A stretch of 8,690 nt of DNA from an uncultured Lachnospiraceae bacterium (GCA_947174615.1 CAMWJQ010000150.1:1-8690), one strand, 5' to 3'; positions 1-7,696 are shown, numbered from the stretch's first letter. Notes: generated by a model from the sequence alone, not told the origin. Translations and numbers: made by a program.

Positions 1-47
1 ATATGATACATATAGACACGCTTGCACAGCGCCGGGTGCAGCACGCT

Positions 48-76
48 TTTACAAAACCACTGCAAAAAATCATATT
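48..76 (+). promoter_or_regulatory. Candidate sigma-A promoter for the alpha-xylosidase gene
   Basis: A -35-like TTTACA (48-53, 5 of 6 to TTGACA) is followed after exactly 17 bases by CATATT (71-76, 4 of 6 to TATAAT). Initiation would fall near base 83, giving a leader of about 28 bases before the ATG at 111. A short inverted repeat, TGCAC (23-27) and GTGCA (36-40), lies just upstream and could be an operator or the remnant of an upstream terminator. This is a pattern match only, and the window starts too close to exclude a promoter further upstream. Confidence 0.4.
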
Positions 77-98
77 CATAAAACGAAACCGGCGCAGA

Positions 99-106
99 AA
101 AGAGGT
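99..106 (+). promoter_or_regulatory. Ribosome binding site that sets the yicI start
   Basis: AAAGAGGT ends four bases before the ATG at 111. The same frame is open back to an ATG at base 3, but that codon has no visible Shine-Dalgarno sequence. The 36 extra residues would be rich in Arg/Lys and have no counterpart in E. coli YicI, which begins in register with the Met at 111 (both start MK-S-G-WL-Q-G as I recall the E. coli sequence). Confidence 0.75.
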
Positions 107-110
107 AAAC

Positions 111-2450
111 ATGAAATTCAGTAATGGCTGCTGGCTTCAGCAGGAGGGCTGTGAATGCTTTGCGCCACAGCAGGCATATTTCACCAAAACAGAGACAGAC
201 AAAGTGACCATCTGCGCACCGACGATACGCATTCATCACAGGGGCGATACGCTCGGCGGCATCAACCTGACGCTGATCATCACTGCCCCCATGGATGAGG
301 TCATCCGTGTGCAGATCTATCATCATCTCGGCGCGGTAAACGCGTATCCTGCCTTTGAACTCAACGCGGATGCCAAACCGCTCAAAGTAGATGAAAACGA
401 CGAGCGCATCATCATTTACAGCGGTTCTCTCGCGCTTGAAATCGGCAAAAAACAATGGTATATGCGATACACCAGAAATGGGAAGCTTATCACGGAATCC
501 AAAGCAAAAGACCTTGCCCTGATGAAAACAGACTGGAAAGGGCTTGCCTACGACAGAGGCGACTACCGCGACACCTATATGCGCCAGCAGCTCGGCATCG
601 GCGTAGATGAGAAACTCTATGGTCTCGGCGAGCGCTTTACCCCATTTGTCAAAAACGGTCAGAGCGTCAAAATCTGGAATGCTGACGGAGGGACAAGCAC
701 GGAGCAATGTTATAAAAATATTCCTTTTTATGTCTCAAGCAAAGGCTATGGCGTCTTTGTCAATCATCCAGAAAATGTTGAGTTTGAAATTGGCACAGAG
801 ATGGTCACCAAAGCAGAATTTTCTGTAGAGGGAACGTATCTTGACTACTTCCTCATCAATGGACCCGAACTCAAAGAAGTTCTGAGACGCTACACCGATC
901 TCACTGGAAAACCGGGGCTTCCTGCACCGTGGACCTTCGGTCTGTGGCTTTCTACATCCTTTACAACCAACTATGACGAAGAGACCGTCATGAGCTTTGT
1001 TGACGGTATGTTAGAGCGGGGGATTCCTCTTAGAACCTTCCATTTTGACTGTTTTTGGATGAAAGAATTTCACTGGAGCGACTTCTTGTGGGACAGCCGC
1101 GTTTTCCCCGACCCTGTGGGCATGTTACGGCGTATTAAAGACAAAGGACTAAACATTTGTGTATGGATTAACTCCTATATTGGACAAGAGTCTGTCCTTT
1201 TTCAAGAAGGCATGGAAAAAGGATATTTTATCAAGCGCCCAAACGGTCAGGTATGGCAGTGGGATATGTGGCAGCCGGGGATGGCAATTGTGGACTTTAC
1301 AAATCCCGCAGCATGGAAATGGTATCAGGATAAGCTTGAGGTTCTTCTTGATATGGGGGTAGACTGCTTTAAGACGGACTTTGGCGAAAGAATCCCTACC
1401 GATGCGCTCTACTATGACCGATCTGATCCCCAAAAAATGCATAACTACTATACGTATCTCTATAATAAATGTGTGTATGAACTGCTTGAGAGAAGGCGCG
1501 GAAAGGGACAGGCAGTGCTCTTTGCCCGCTCTGCCACCGTCGGCGGTCAGAAATTCCCTGTCCACTGGGGCGGCGACTGCTGGTCGGACTATGAGTCTAT
1601 GGAGGAGAGCCTGCGCGGCGGTCTGTCACTATGCATGTCCGGCTTTGGCTTCTGGGCTCATGATATTGGCGGTTTTGAGCAAACCTCCACAGCAGATGTC
1701 TACAAGCGCTGGGTCGCATTTGGTCTCCTCTCCTCACATAGCAGGCTCCACGGAAGCCAGTCTTACCGCGTGCCTTGGGTTTATGATGAGGAGGCAGTTG
1801 ACGTGGTCCGCTTCTTTACCCGCCTGAAGGCAAAACTGATGCCATATATCTATCAAACTGCCATCACGGCTTCCACAGAAGGCATTCCAAGTATGCGCAG
1901 TATGGTCCTCGAATTTACGAAGGACAAAACCTGCCACTATCTTGACAAACAGTATATGCTCGGAGACAGCCTGCTCGTCGCACCGATCTTCAACGATGAG
2001 AGCCGTGCGGAATACTATCTGCCGCAGGGCGTCTGGACAAACTTTTTTACCGGGAAAGAATACAAAGGCGGCACGTGGGTTGAAGAACAACACAGCTATC
2101 TGAGCATCCCCTTGATAGTGCGTGAAAATTCTGTCGTGGCTGTCGGCGCCCATGAGGACAGACCAGACTACGACTATGCCGACGGCTGTGAACTGCGTGT
2201 CTACGCTGTTCATGACGGTGTAAAGATTGACGCGGAAGTGTACGGCATGAACAATACCGTTGAACTCTCTGCTTCCATCAAGAGACAGGGGCACACTATT
2301 CTTGTGACTGCAGACAGCACGAAGCCTTACTCCATCCGCATGATCAATATGCGCGCTGCGGAGGCAAAGAACGGCTTCCTGACCATAGAAGGCAATGATT
2401 CCATCGTCACCCCGGACCAGGGCGCCAGCGTGATTGAGATCCTATTTTAG
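111..2450 (+). CDS. yicI: GH31 alpha-xylosidase, YicI type
   Basis: Retaining alpha-xylosidase (779 aa; E. coli YicI is 772) that releases alpha-linked xylose from the non-reducing end of oligosaccharides such as isoprimeverose and xyloglucan fragments, in the cytoplasm; no signal peptide is visible. Similarity to remembered YicI is near colinear with an offset of +7. The nucleophile is Asp423 in KTDFGERIPTD (YicI D416) and the acid/base is Asp489 in HWGGDC (YicI D482). The xylose-selecting residues are also kept: Phe284, Cys314-Phe315 in HFDCFWMK and Lys421. Expected architecture is an N-terminal beta-sandwich (about 1-250), a TIM barrel with a small insertion (about 250-590) and two C-terminal beta domains. 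The gene stands alone on the plus strand with its own candidate promoter and a strong terminator. Family and xylosidase subtype are secure; the natural substrate is inferred. Confidence 0.96.
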   Translation: MKFSNGCWLQQEGCECFAPQQAYFTKTETDKVTICAPTIRIHHRGDTLGGINLTLIITAPMDEVIRVQIYHHLGAVNAYPAFELNADAKPLKVDENDERIIIYSGSLALEIGKKQWYMRYTRNGKLITESKAKDLALMKTDWKGLAYDRGDYRDTYMRQQLGIGVDEKLYGLGERFTPFVKNGQSVKIWNADGGTSTEQCYKNIPFYVSSKGYGVFVNHPENVEFEIGTEMVTKAEFSVEGTYLDYFLINGPELKEVLRRYTDLTGKPGLPAPWTFGLWLSTSFTTNYDEETVMSFVDGMLERGIPLRTFHFDCFWMKEFHWSDFLWDSRVFPDPVGMLRRIKDKGLNICVWINSYIGQESVLFQEGMEKGYFIKRPNGQVWQWDMWQPGMAIVDFTNPAAWKWYQDKLEVLLDMGVDCFKTDFGERIPTDALYYDRSDPQKMHNYYTYLYNKCVYELLERRRGKGQAVLFARSATVGGQKFPVHWGGDCWSDYESMEESLRGGLSLCMSGFGFWAHDIGGFEQTSTADVYKRWVAFGLLSSHSRLHGSQSYRVPWVYDEEAVDVVRFFTRLKAKLMPYIYQTAITASTEGIPSMRSMVLEFTKDKTCHYLDKQYMLGDSLLVAPIFNDESRAEYYLPQGVWTNFFTGKEYKGGTWVEEQHSYLSIPLIVRENSVVAVGAHEDRPDYDYADGCELRVYAVHDGVKIDAEVYGMNNTVELSASIKRQGHTILVTADSTKPYSIRMINMRAAEAKNGFLTIEGNDSIVTPDQGASVIEILF

Positions 2451-2474
2451 ATAAAGAATTTATTCGAATATATA

Positions 2475-2517
2475 AAAGAGCAGCCAAATCCTGTCAAAAA
2501 GGCTGCTCTTTCTTTTT
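2475..2517 (+). terminator. Intrinsic terminator after yicI, possibly shared by convergent genes
   Basis: A perfect 11-bp stem, AAAGAGCAGCC (2475-2485) with GGCTGCTCTTT (2501-2511), encloses a 15-base loop and is followed by a T-rich tract (2511-2517). It starts 25 bases after the yicI stop. Read on the minus strand, the same hairpin is followed by TTTTATAT, a weaker U tract. It also lies just past the end of the convergent peptidase gene at 2529, so it may stop transcription from both sides. Confidence 0.88.
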
Positions 2518-2528
2518 ACATAATAAGA

Positions 2529-4232
2529 TTACTGCATAAACTGACTGCTCATCAGCTCGTCACGCGCCACGCGCATTGCGCACGCCACACTGCCCTGCTC
2601 AAAGGGATTGGCAACGTTGGCATACCGCAGAGTCTCCAGATAACTCATACTGCCGCCGCATTTGCAGAGATTGAGATAATCCGCCCACGCCTGCTCGTGG
2701 TCCTCCTTCTCCTTCTTCTTGAACTCCATTGCACCCATTGTTGTGAGCGTATAGTTGATATAGTACATTGGATACAGATAAATATGAATCTTGTGGTACC
2801 AGTAACCGCCTCTGTCAAAGAAATCATCAGGCTCATAGGCACGCCAAGGCATATACTTCTGCTCTAACTTCTTCCACTCAAGAGTCCTCTCCTTTGGCGA
2901 CAGCTTGGGATTCGCATAGCAGATATGCTGAAACTCATCGACTGCCACGCCAAACGGCACAAACGTCACAGACTCCTGCAGATGGGCAAAGCGGAATTTA
3001 TCTGCCTGCTCTCCAAAAAAGCGCTCCGCATAAGGATATGAAAACTGCTCCATCGACATGGAATGAATCTCCGCGATATCCGTTGACTCTGAGTAATAAT
3101 CTGAAATCGGCTGGCTGCGCATCGCCATGTAGCCCGCAAAAGCATGTCCCAGCTCATGTGTCAGCACCTGCATATCCCCAATAGTCTGGTTAAAACACGA
3201 GAACACATACGGCGCCAGATAGCGCTGCAAATCTGTCATATAACCTGTCGAAGCTTTGCCTGGCTTATTCTTTAAATCCATCAGCTCATGCCCGATCATA
3301 AAGTCTATAAATTCTCCGGTCTCAGGACTCATCTCATGATACATTTTTGCCGCCTCATTGACCATAAAGTCATCATCGCCCGCCGGAACCGCATTGCCGT
3401 CCGGGAAAATACGCTTTTCATCATAAAATGAAAAATCTGCGACGCCAAGACGCTTTGCCTGTGCTTCATACAATTTTTGGCAGATTGGCACAATCACCGT
3501 GCGGACCTGGTCACGGAACGACTCCACCTCCTTCTGCCCATAGTCTGTGCGCCCCTGCTTCATATAGCCCAGCGGAATATAGTTCTCAAACCCAAGATTG
3601 CGCCCCATCTCATTTCGAATCTTGATAAGTTCATCCCAGATTTCTTCGAGACGCTGCTCATTCTTGTGAAAAAATGCTGAATACGCATGGACTGCCCCTC
3701 TGCGCACCTCTCTGTCCTCATGTTCAAAATACTTCTGTATGCCATAAAGATTCAATGTCTTTCCATCAAAGGGAATCTTCGCTGTCGCCATCAGCTTTTC
3801 ATATTCACTGCACAGCTTCGCCTCCTGCTGCATCAGTGGGATATTCGCCTCGCAAAACGCTTTTTTCTCAAGCTCCTTCCTTGCAAAAAACTGCTTTCCG
3901 TACTCCTTCTCAAGCTCCGCGCGATATGGGCTGTTCATCAATGCCTCGTCCACAGCCAGAAGCTGCGGTATGATTGTCGGATATGCGCTCTCAAAATAGT
4001 CGTTTTCCTGTTCATAAAAAGTATCTGTAGTATCCAGCGTATGCCTGATATGTAAGATGGACGTATCTGTGTAGAAATCTTTCTGCCGCTCATCATACGC
4101 AAGCAGCGCTTCCTTCACTTCCATAAAGCTGCCTGCACGCTCTATGCGCTCCTTCATATTCGACGCAAACGCTGCCATATCCTCACAATCTGGTCTTTTG
4201 TACACCAATGTTGAAAATTTAAAATCTTCCAT
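2529..4232 (-). CDS. M3-family oligoendopeptidase (zinc metallopeptidase)
   Basis: Cytoplasmic zinc peptidase of 567 aa that cleaves short peptides. The zinc site is HELGH at residues 359-363. The third ligand is most likely Glu388 in DIAEIHSMSME, 25 residues after the second His, the same spacing as in thimet oligopeptidase. The C-terminal YYINY segment (490-494), preceded by a Gly/Tyr/His-rich stretch, fits the substrate-binding part of the M3 fold. Residues 1 to about 190 are charged and probably helical; there is no signal peptide or membrane segment. Length and sequence resemble the M3 group often annotated as oligoendopeptidase but distinct from classical PepF, so I give no symbol. I chose the Met at 4232 over the upstream Met at 4268 because AAGGAG precedes it and the extra 12 residues look non-native. 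It lies 115 bases downstream of the YitT gene. Confidence 0.93.
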   Translation of the reverse strand: MEDFKFSTLVYKRPDCEDMAAFASNMKERIERAGSFMEVKEALLAYDERQKDFYTDTSILHIRHTLDTTDTFYEQENDYFESAYPTIIPQLLAVDEALMNSPYRAELEKEYGKQFFARKELEKKAFCEANIPLMQQEAKLCSEYEKLMATAKIPFDGKTLNLYGIQKYFEHEDREVRRGAVHAYSAFFHKNEQRLEEIWDELIKIRNEMGRNLGFENYIPLGYMKQGRTDYGQKEVESFRDQVRTVIVPICQKLYEAQAKRLGVADFSFYDEKRIFPDGNAVPAGDDDFMVNEAAKMYHEMSPETGEFIDFMIGHELMDLKNKPGKASTGYMTDLQRYLAPYVFSCFNQTIGDMQVLTHELGHAFAGYMAMRSQPISDYYSESTDIAEIHSMSMEQFSYPYAERFFGEQADKFRFAHLQESVTFVPFGVAVDEFQHICYANPKLSPKERTLEWKKLEQKYMPWRAYEPDDFFDRGGYWYHKIHIYLYPMYYINYTLTTMGAMEFKKKEKEDHEQAWADYLNLCKCGGSMSYLETLRYANVANPFEQGSVACAMRVARDELMSSQFMQ

Positions 4233-4239
4233 GTTAATT

Positions 4240-4245
4240 CTCCTT
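4240..4245 (-). promoter_or_regulatory. Ribosome binding site that sets the M3 peptidase start
   Basis: On the minus strand AAGGAG sits 7 bases before the ATG at 4232-4230. This supports the Met of MEDFKFSTL as the start rather than the ATG 36 bases upstream. Confidence 0.8.
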
Positions 4246-4305
4246 TTTTGATATAAATTGCACACCATTTCCCCTCAAATTCCTGCCATTGTAAAAATTT
4301 TCCAT

Positions 4306-4347
4306 TTGCATCTGCCCGCTTCTGCGGACGTCTAACTCAGGATGCAA
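4306..4347 (-). terminator. Weak terminator-like or processing hairpin after the YitT gene
   Basis: Immediately after the YitT stop codon, the minus strand holds TTGCATC (4347-4341), which pairs perfectly with GATGCAA (4312-4306). Inside is a compact hairpin, GTCCGC-AGAA-GCGGGC (4329-4314), with six pairs including one G-T wobble. A run of five T follows only after about nine further bases, so it is not a textbook terminator. It may attenuate read-through into the peptidase gene or protect the upstream mRNA end. Between it and the peptidase ATG there is only a poor promoter candidate, so operon continuity is undecided. Confidence 0.35.
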
Positions 4348-5208
4348 TTATTCATAAGGTCTCTGGTAAAATCGTCCCGAGATCTGCTGGGTATTGATCA
4401 CATTGACAAATGCCTTTGGGTCAACCTCCTTGATTCCCCGGATAATCTCTTTGCATTCTGCCCGCGATACGACAGAATACACAATCTTGCGCTCCTGATG
4501 CTCATAGGACCCCTCCGCCTCAATGATTGTGGCGCCGTGGTTGCTGTCCTTGGCAATGACTTCATAGACCCGCCTTGCATGGTTTGTCACCACTAAGAGA
4601 GTATGCTGGCGGTATTGTTTGAATAATGTGCGCAGAACCTGTGTCGATGCGTACTGGAAAATAATGGAGTACAGCGCCTTTTCCCATCCAAACAGCAGTC
4701 CAGCCACCACCAGCAGCACAGCGTTAAAGCCAAGAATGATATTAAACGAATCCATGCCCGTCTTTTCTGACAAAAAGATGCTGATAAAATCCGTTCCCCC
4801 TGTCGTCGCGTTCATCATCAGGCACATGCTGATGGCAAAACCGTTGATCATACCGCCAAAGACACTGATTAACAGGGTGTCATAGACAATGGCTTGAGAT
4901 GGCAGCATGTCTGTCAATATATTCGTCAGCATGATACAAAGACACGAATACAATGTAAACTTTTTGCCAATAAAACGAAAACCAATATAGATTGGCACCA
5001 GATTCAACAAGATATTGATCACCGTATACGGAAGCTCAAAACCGAAAAAAAGTTCGACAATCCGCTGGATCAGCAGTGTCAACCCTGTAGCGCCGCCCGG
5101 ATACAGACCGCCTGTCCGAACAAATGTTTTGATATTTAACGCCATGATCACAGACGCAATACAGATGACGACAATCCGTTTTGCGTCCTCCTTAAAGCTG
5201 AATTTCAT
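4348..5208 (-). CDS. YitT-family multi-pass membrane protein (DUF161-DUF2179)
   Basis: Integral membrane protein of 286 aa, a usual length for the YitT family, whose biochemical role is not established. The N-terminal two-thirds holds about six hydrophobic segments (roughly 11-30, 36-56, 59-80, 84-100, 109-131, 155-175). Glycine-rich motifs GGLYPGGATG (33-42) and TTGGTDF (135-141) lie at equivalent places of what looks like an internal duplication. Residues from about 205 form the soluble cytoplasmic C-terminal domain (DUF2179), ending in the typical VDPKAFVNVINTQQISGRF region. The ATG overlaps the stop of the upstream GH95 gene by four bases (ATGA), and its Shine-Dalgarno GGAGG lies inside the GH95 3' end. 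It is therefore co-transcribed and probably translationally coupled with GH95. A transporter for a sugar or ion is possible but cannot be read from the sequence. Confidence 0.92.
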   Translation of the reverse strand: MKFSFKEDAKRIVVICIASVIMALNIKTFVRTGGLYPGGATGLTLLIQRIVELFFGFELPYTVINILLNLVPIYIGFRFIGKKFTLYSCLCIMLTNILTDMLPSQAIVYDTLLISVFGGMINGFAISMCLMMNATTGGTDFISIFLSEKTGMDSFNIILGFNAVLLVVAGLLFGWEKALYSIIFQYASTQVLRTLFKQYRQHTLLVVTNHARRVYEVIAKDSNHGATIIEAEGSYEHQERKIVYSVVSRAECKEIIRGIKEVDPKAFVNVINTQQISGRFYQRPYE

Positions 5209-5220
5209 AATGATTCCTCC
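5205..5220 (-). promoter_or_regulatory. Translational coupling site: ATGA overlap with internal Shine-Dalgarno
   Basis: GGAGG (5220-5216) encodes part of the last GH95 codons and lies 7 bases before the YitT ATG (5208-5206). The GH95 stop TGA occupies 5207-5205, so stop and start share ATGA. Such overlaps let a terminating ribosome restart on the next gene. Confidence 0.85.
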
Positions 5221-7514
5221 AATACAATCTCTGTCCAGCAGCCTTTTACCAGATGCATTTCCACACAGGCATCCCGGTAGACAAACCTTCGCCGTGTATC
5301 ACATCCGCTGCAAACCTGCGCTGTTTCCAGCCTGCCATCCCTCCACGCAATATTCATGCGCGCGTTCCCGCATACGCGAACCCCTGTGAGTCTGCCGCTC
5401 CGCCAAACTTTCGGAAGCGCCGGCAGCAATACCACTCTGTCCGCATTACTCTGTACGAGCATTTCAATCATCGCCGCCGCGGCTCCAAAATTACCGTCAA
5501 TCTGAAAAGGCGGATGATTGTCAAACAAATTCGGCAGTGTGGATTTTATCATAAGCTGGCGCAGATTCTCGTGTGCTTTCTCACCATCCCAAAGTTTTGC
5601 GTAATGGTTCATAATCCATGCACGGCTCCAGCCCGTATGCCCGCCGCCGCCCTCCAGACGCTTTTGCAGCGTGCATTCTGCCGCCGCCGCAAGCTCTGGT
5701 GTACCGTCCTTTGTGATCTGGGCTGACGGATGCAGTCCGTACAGGTGCGAAATATGCCTGTGCCCCGGCTCCTTCTCCTCATACTCCTCACACCACTCAA
5801 GAATCCTGCCGTCACGCCCTATGCGCGTGGGAATCAGCCGTCCGCAGGCGTCGGCAATCTGTCTGTCAAGCGCATCGGTCACACCTAAAATCTGCGCTGC
5901 CTGATTGCACTGCGTAAACAAATCCCGCAAAATCTGATTGTCCATTGTCACGCCAATAGAATTTGCTCCCTGCTCACCGTTTGGCAATATAAACGTATTT
6001 TCCGGAGACACGCTGGGACAAGTACAAAGATACGTTACGCCGTCAATCTCATGCTCAATGCAGAAATCAAGAAAAAACTGTGCCGCCTCCCGCATCACTG
6101 GAAACATCCTGCGCAGAAATTCCGTGTCGCCCGTATACTCATAATGCGTCCAAATATGTGTACAGAGCCACGCACCGCCCATGACCCAGAAACTGCCGGG
6201 AATCCATAAATCCTGCGGCGCGGTGTCTCCCCAGAGATCCGTATTGTGGTGTGCCACAAAACCACGGCAGCCATACATAACCTCAGCTGTTCTTCTGCCG
6301 TTTGGAAGCATCCTTTCCAGCAGATCAAAAAGGGGCAGATGGCAGTCACCCAGATCGCAGGTCTCCGCCAGCCAGTAATTCATCTCTGTATTGATATTGA
6401 TCGTAAACTTGGCATCCCACGGCGCCTCCATGTCCTTATTCCACAGCCCTTGCAAAGTAGCGGGAAGCGTCCCCGGACGGCTGCTGCTGATCAACAAATA
6501 TCTGCCAAAATTAAAATACAACTGTTCTAAATTTGTATTTGTAATTCCTTTGGCAATCTCTTCCAGACATTGGTCTGTGGATTTCTGCTCCGGCTTACAA
6601 TCAGACTCTAACGTCAGAGACATTCTATTATAGTATGACCTGTAATCTGCAATATGGCGCTCCAGAAGCGTCTCATAGCGCTCAGATGACGCCTTTTCCA
6701 GCTTCTCCAAAAGAACCCTCCGCAGCGCCTCCTTTCTTGTCAGGCTATTGTCCTGTGTCCCTTCCTCCACCTGCACGCGAAAGGTTGTCGCTGCACTCCA
6801 ATACAATAAGACCTCTCTGGCATCATAAACCATGATACTCTCACCGATCACTTCAATTTTTCCGTCAAAACTAACCGCCTTACACATCATAGCATAATCC
6901 AGCCCATCACGCCCCAGATTGCCGCCAAGCATGATGCTGTCACCTGACACCGCCTCCGAGTACTCATACATATGATGCCTTGACTGCATAATCTGGAGAT
7001 TCATTCTCTCTCCGCCGCTGGCAGTCAGATGCATCACACATACATCATCTGGCGCCGACATAAAGACTTCACGGTCATATGCAGTATTTTTGAACAAAAA
7101 ATGCGTGCGCGAAACCGCCCTCTCCACATTCAACTCCCTTTTATAGTCAAGTACATCCCGAACAGTGACATCCTCTCCTAAATCATAGTCGATCATAAGA
7201 TCCCCGAGTGTCTGATAAATACGCATTCCAAATGGTGTACCACTGAGCGCCTGTTTGCAGAGACGTTCCGCCTCATGAATTTTCCCAGCCTTGATCAACT
7301 CTCGTATCAATGGAAGCTTTTCCCTCGCACTGGGATTATTCCGGTCCATTGGACCGCCATACCACACGCTCTCCTCATTAACCTGAATCCGCTCACAGCC
7401 GATACCGCCAAACACCATGCCGCCAATCCTGCCATTCCCAAGCGGAAGCGCCTCATTCCAGTCCGATGCAGGTTTGTCGTACCACAGCGTACTACAGCTT
7501 TGTGTATTGTCCAT
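5205..7514 (-). CDS. GH95 alpha-L-fucosidase / alpha-L-galactosidase
   Basis: Inverting glycoside hydrolase of 769 aa, within the family's usual length, that removes terminal alpha-1,2-L-fucose or, in some members, alpha-L-galactose. It shows the order of a GH95 protein: an N-terminal beta domain starting LWYDKPASDWNEALPLGNG (about 8-250), a helical barrel (about 290-690) and a C-terminal beta domain. By family analogy with B. bifidum AfcA (N421, N423, E566, D766), the catalytic residues are Asn373 and Asn375 in NINTEMNYW, the acid Glu505 in PSVSPEN and Asp673 in DGNFG. No signal peptide, so it should act on imported oligosaccharides. The Met at 7514 is preferred over 7553 because GAGGGG precedes it. 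Thr371 stands where AfcA has His419, which leaves fucose versus L-galactose specificity open. It is the first gene of a probable operon with YitT. Confidence 0.94.
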   Translation of the reverse strand: MDNTQSCSTLWYDKPASDWNEALPLGNGRIGGMVFGGIGCERIQVNEESVWYGGPMDRNNPSAREKLPLIRELIKAGKIHEAERLCKQALSGTPFGMRIYQTLGDLMIDYDLGEDVTVRDVLDYKRELNVERAVSRTHFLFKNTAYDREVFMSAPDDVCVMHLTASGGERMNLQIMQSRHHMYEYSEAVSGDSIMLGGNLGRDGLDYAMMCKAVSFDGKIEVIGESIMVYDAREVLLYWSAATTFRVQVEEGTQDNSLTRKEALRRVLLEKLEKASSERYETLLERHIADYRSYYNRMSLTLESDCKPEQKSTDQCLEEIAKGITNTNLEQLYFNFGRYLLISSSRPGTLPATLQGLWNKDMEAPWDAKFTININTEMNYWLAETCDLGDCHLPLFDLLERMLPNGRRTAEVMYGCRGFVAHHNTDLWGDTAPQDLWIPGSFWVMGGAWLCTHIWTHYEYTGDTEFLRRMFPVMREAAQFFLDFCIEHEIDGVTYLCTCPSVSPENTFILPNGEQGANSIGVTMDNQILRDLFTQCNQAAQILGVTDALDRQIADACGRLIPTRIGRDGRILEWCEEYEEKEPGHRHISHLYGLHPSAQITKDGTPELAAAAECTLQKRLEGGGGHTGWSRAWIMNHYAKLWDGEKAHENLRQLMIKSTLPNLFDNHPPFQIDGNFGAAAAMIEMLVQSNADRVVLLPALPKVWRSGRLTGVRVCGNARMNIAWRDGRLETAQVCSGCDTRRRFVYRDACVEMHLVKGCWTEIVLEESL

Positions 7515-7519
7515 CTCTT

Positions 7520-7525
7520 CCCCTC
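7520..7525 (-). promoter_or_regulatory. Ribosome binding site that sets the GH95 start
   Basis: GAGGGG on the minus strand ends five bases before the ATG at 7514-7512. The alternative in-frame ATG at 7553 would add 13 residues (MYDFIIIEERGEE) that are actually the AT-rich leader plus this Shine-Dalgarno site, and it lies only a few bases past the predicted transcription start. Confidence 0.8.
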
Positions 7526-7562
7526 TTTCCTCTATAATTATAAAATCATACAAATCATTTTT

Positions 7563-7591
7563 ATTATACTTCTTAAATTCCTTTTTGACAA
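7563..7591 (-). promoter_or_regulatory. Strong sigma-A promoter for the GH95-YitT operon
   Basis: On the minus strand TTGTCA (7591-7586, 5 of 6 to consensus) is followed by a 17-base spacer and a perfect TATAAT (7568-7563). Transcription would start near 7556, giving a leader of about 40 bases before the GH95 ATG. Downstream to the ATG there is no long hairpin that would suggest a riboswitch. Confidence 0.8.
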
Positions 7592-7636
7592 TCTGCGTGG
7601 ATTATTTTACCAAAAGTCCTATATTCTGTAATTTTA

Positions 7637-7696
7637 TTTTCTTTTTTTCAAGTCTTTTCTTATTTTCATGAAGAAAAGACTTGAAAAAAAAGAAAA
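7637..7696. repeat. Long AT-rich palindrome between divergent genes
   Basis: The arm 7642-7661 and the arm 7671-7690 are perfect inverted copies of 20 bp (core CAAGTCTTTTCTT / AAGAAAAGACTTG) around a 9-base centre. With one bulged A at 7691 the pairing extends five more pairs to 7637/7696. Because it has T on the 5' side and A on the 3' side, neither strand gives a hairpin followed by a U tract, so it is not a standard terminator. Each arm carries TTGAAA pointing outwards, which could serve as a -35 element for each strand. It may be an operator, a divergent promoter core or an mRNA leader structure. Confidence 0.8.

Noticed and set aside
1..25. Possible adapter remnant at the start of the window, since ATATGATACATATAGACAC faintly resembles the P5 or mosaic-end sequence
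   Set aside because: The match is too broken and too short to separate from chance, unlike the exact blocks at the other end.
34..56. Catabolite-repression (cre-like) operator upstream of yicI
   Set aside because: The region around ACGCTTTTAC lacks the conserved 5' half of the cre consensus.
3..110. In-frame N-terminal extension of the alpha-xylosidase starting at an ATG at base 3
   Set aside because: No Shine-Dalgarno site at base 3, a good one before 111, and YicI proteins start in register with the Met at 111.
1734..2294. 186-aa open frame on the minus strand inside the alpha-xylosidase gene
   Set aside because: Lies wholly within a securely identified gene on the other strand, has no recognisable domain and no upstream ribosome binding site; it is a shadow frame.
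7637..7696. Bidirectional intrinsic terminator between divergent genes
   Set aside because: T tracts lie 5' and A tracts 3' of the stem on both strands, opposite to a terminator, and no gene ends there.
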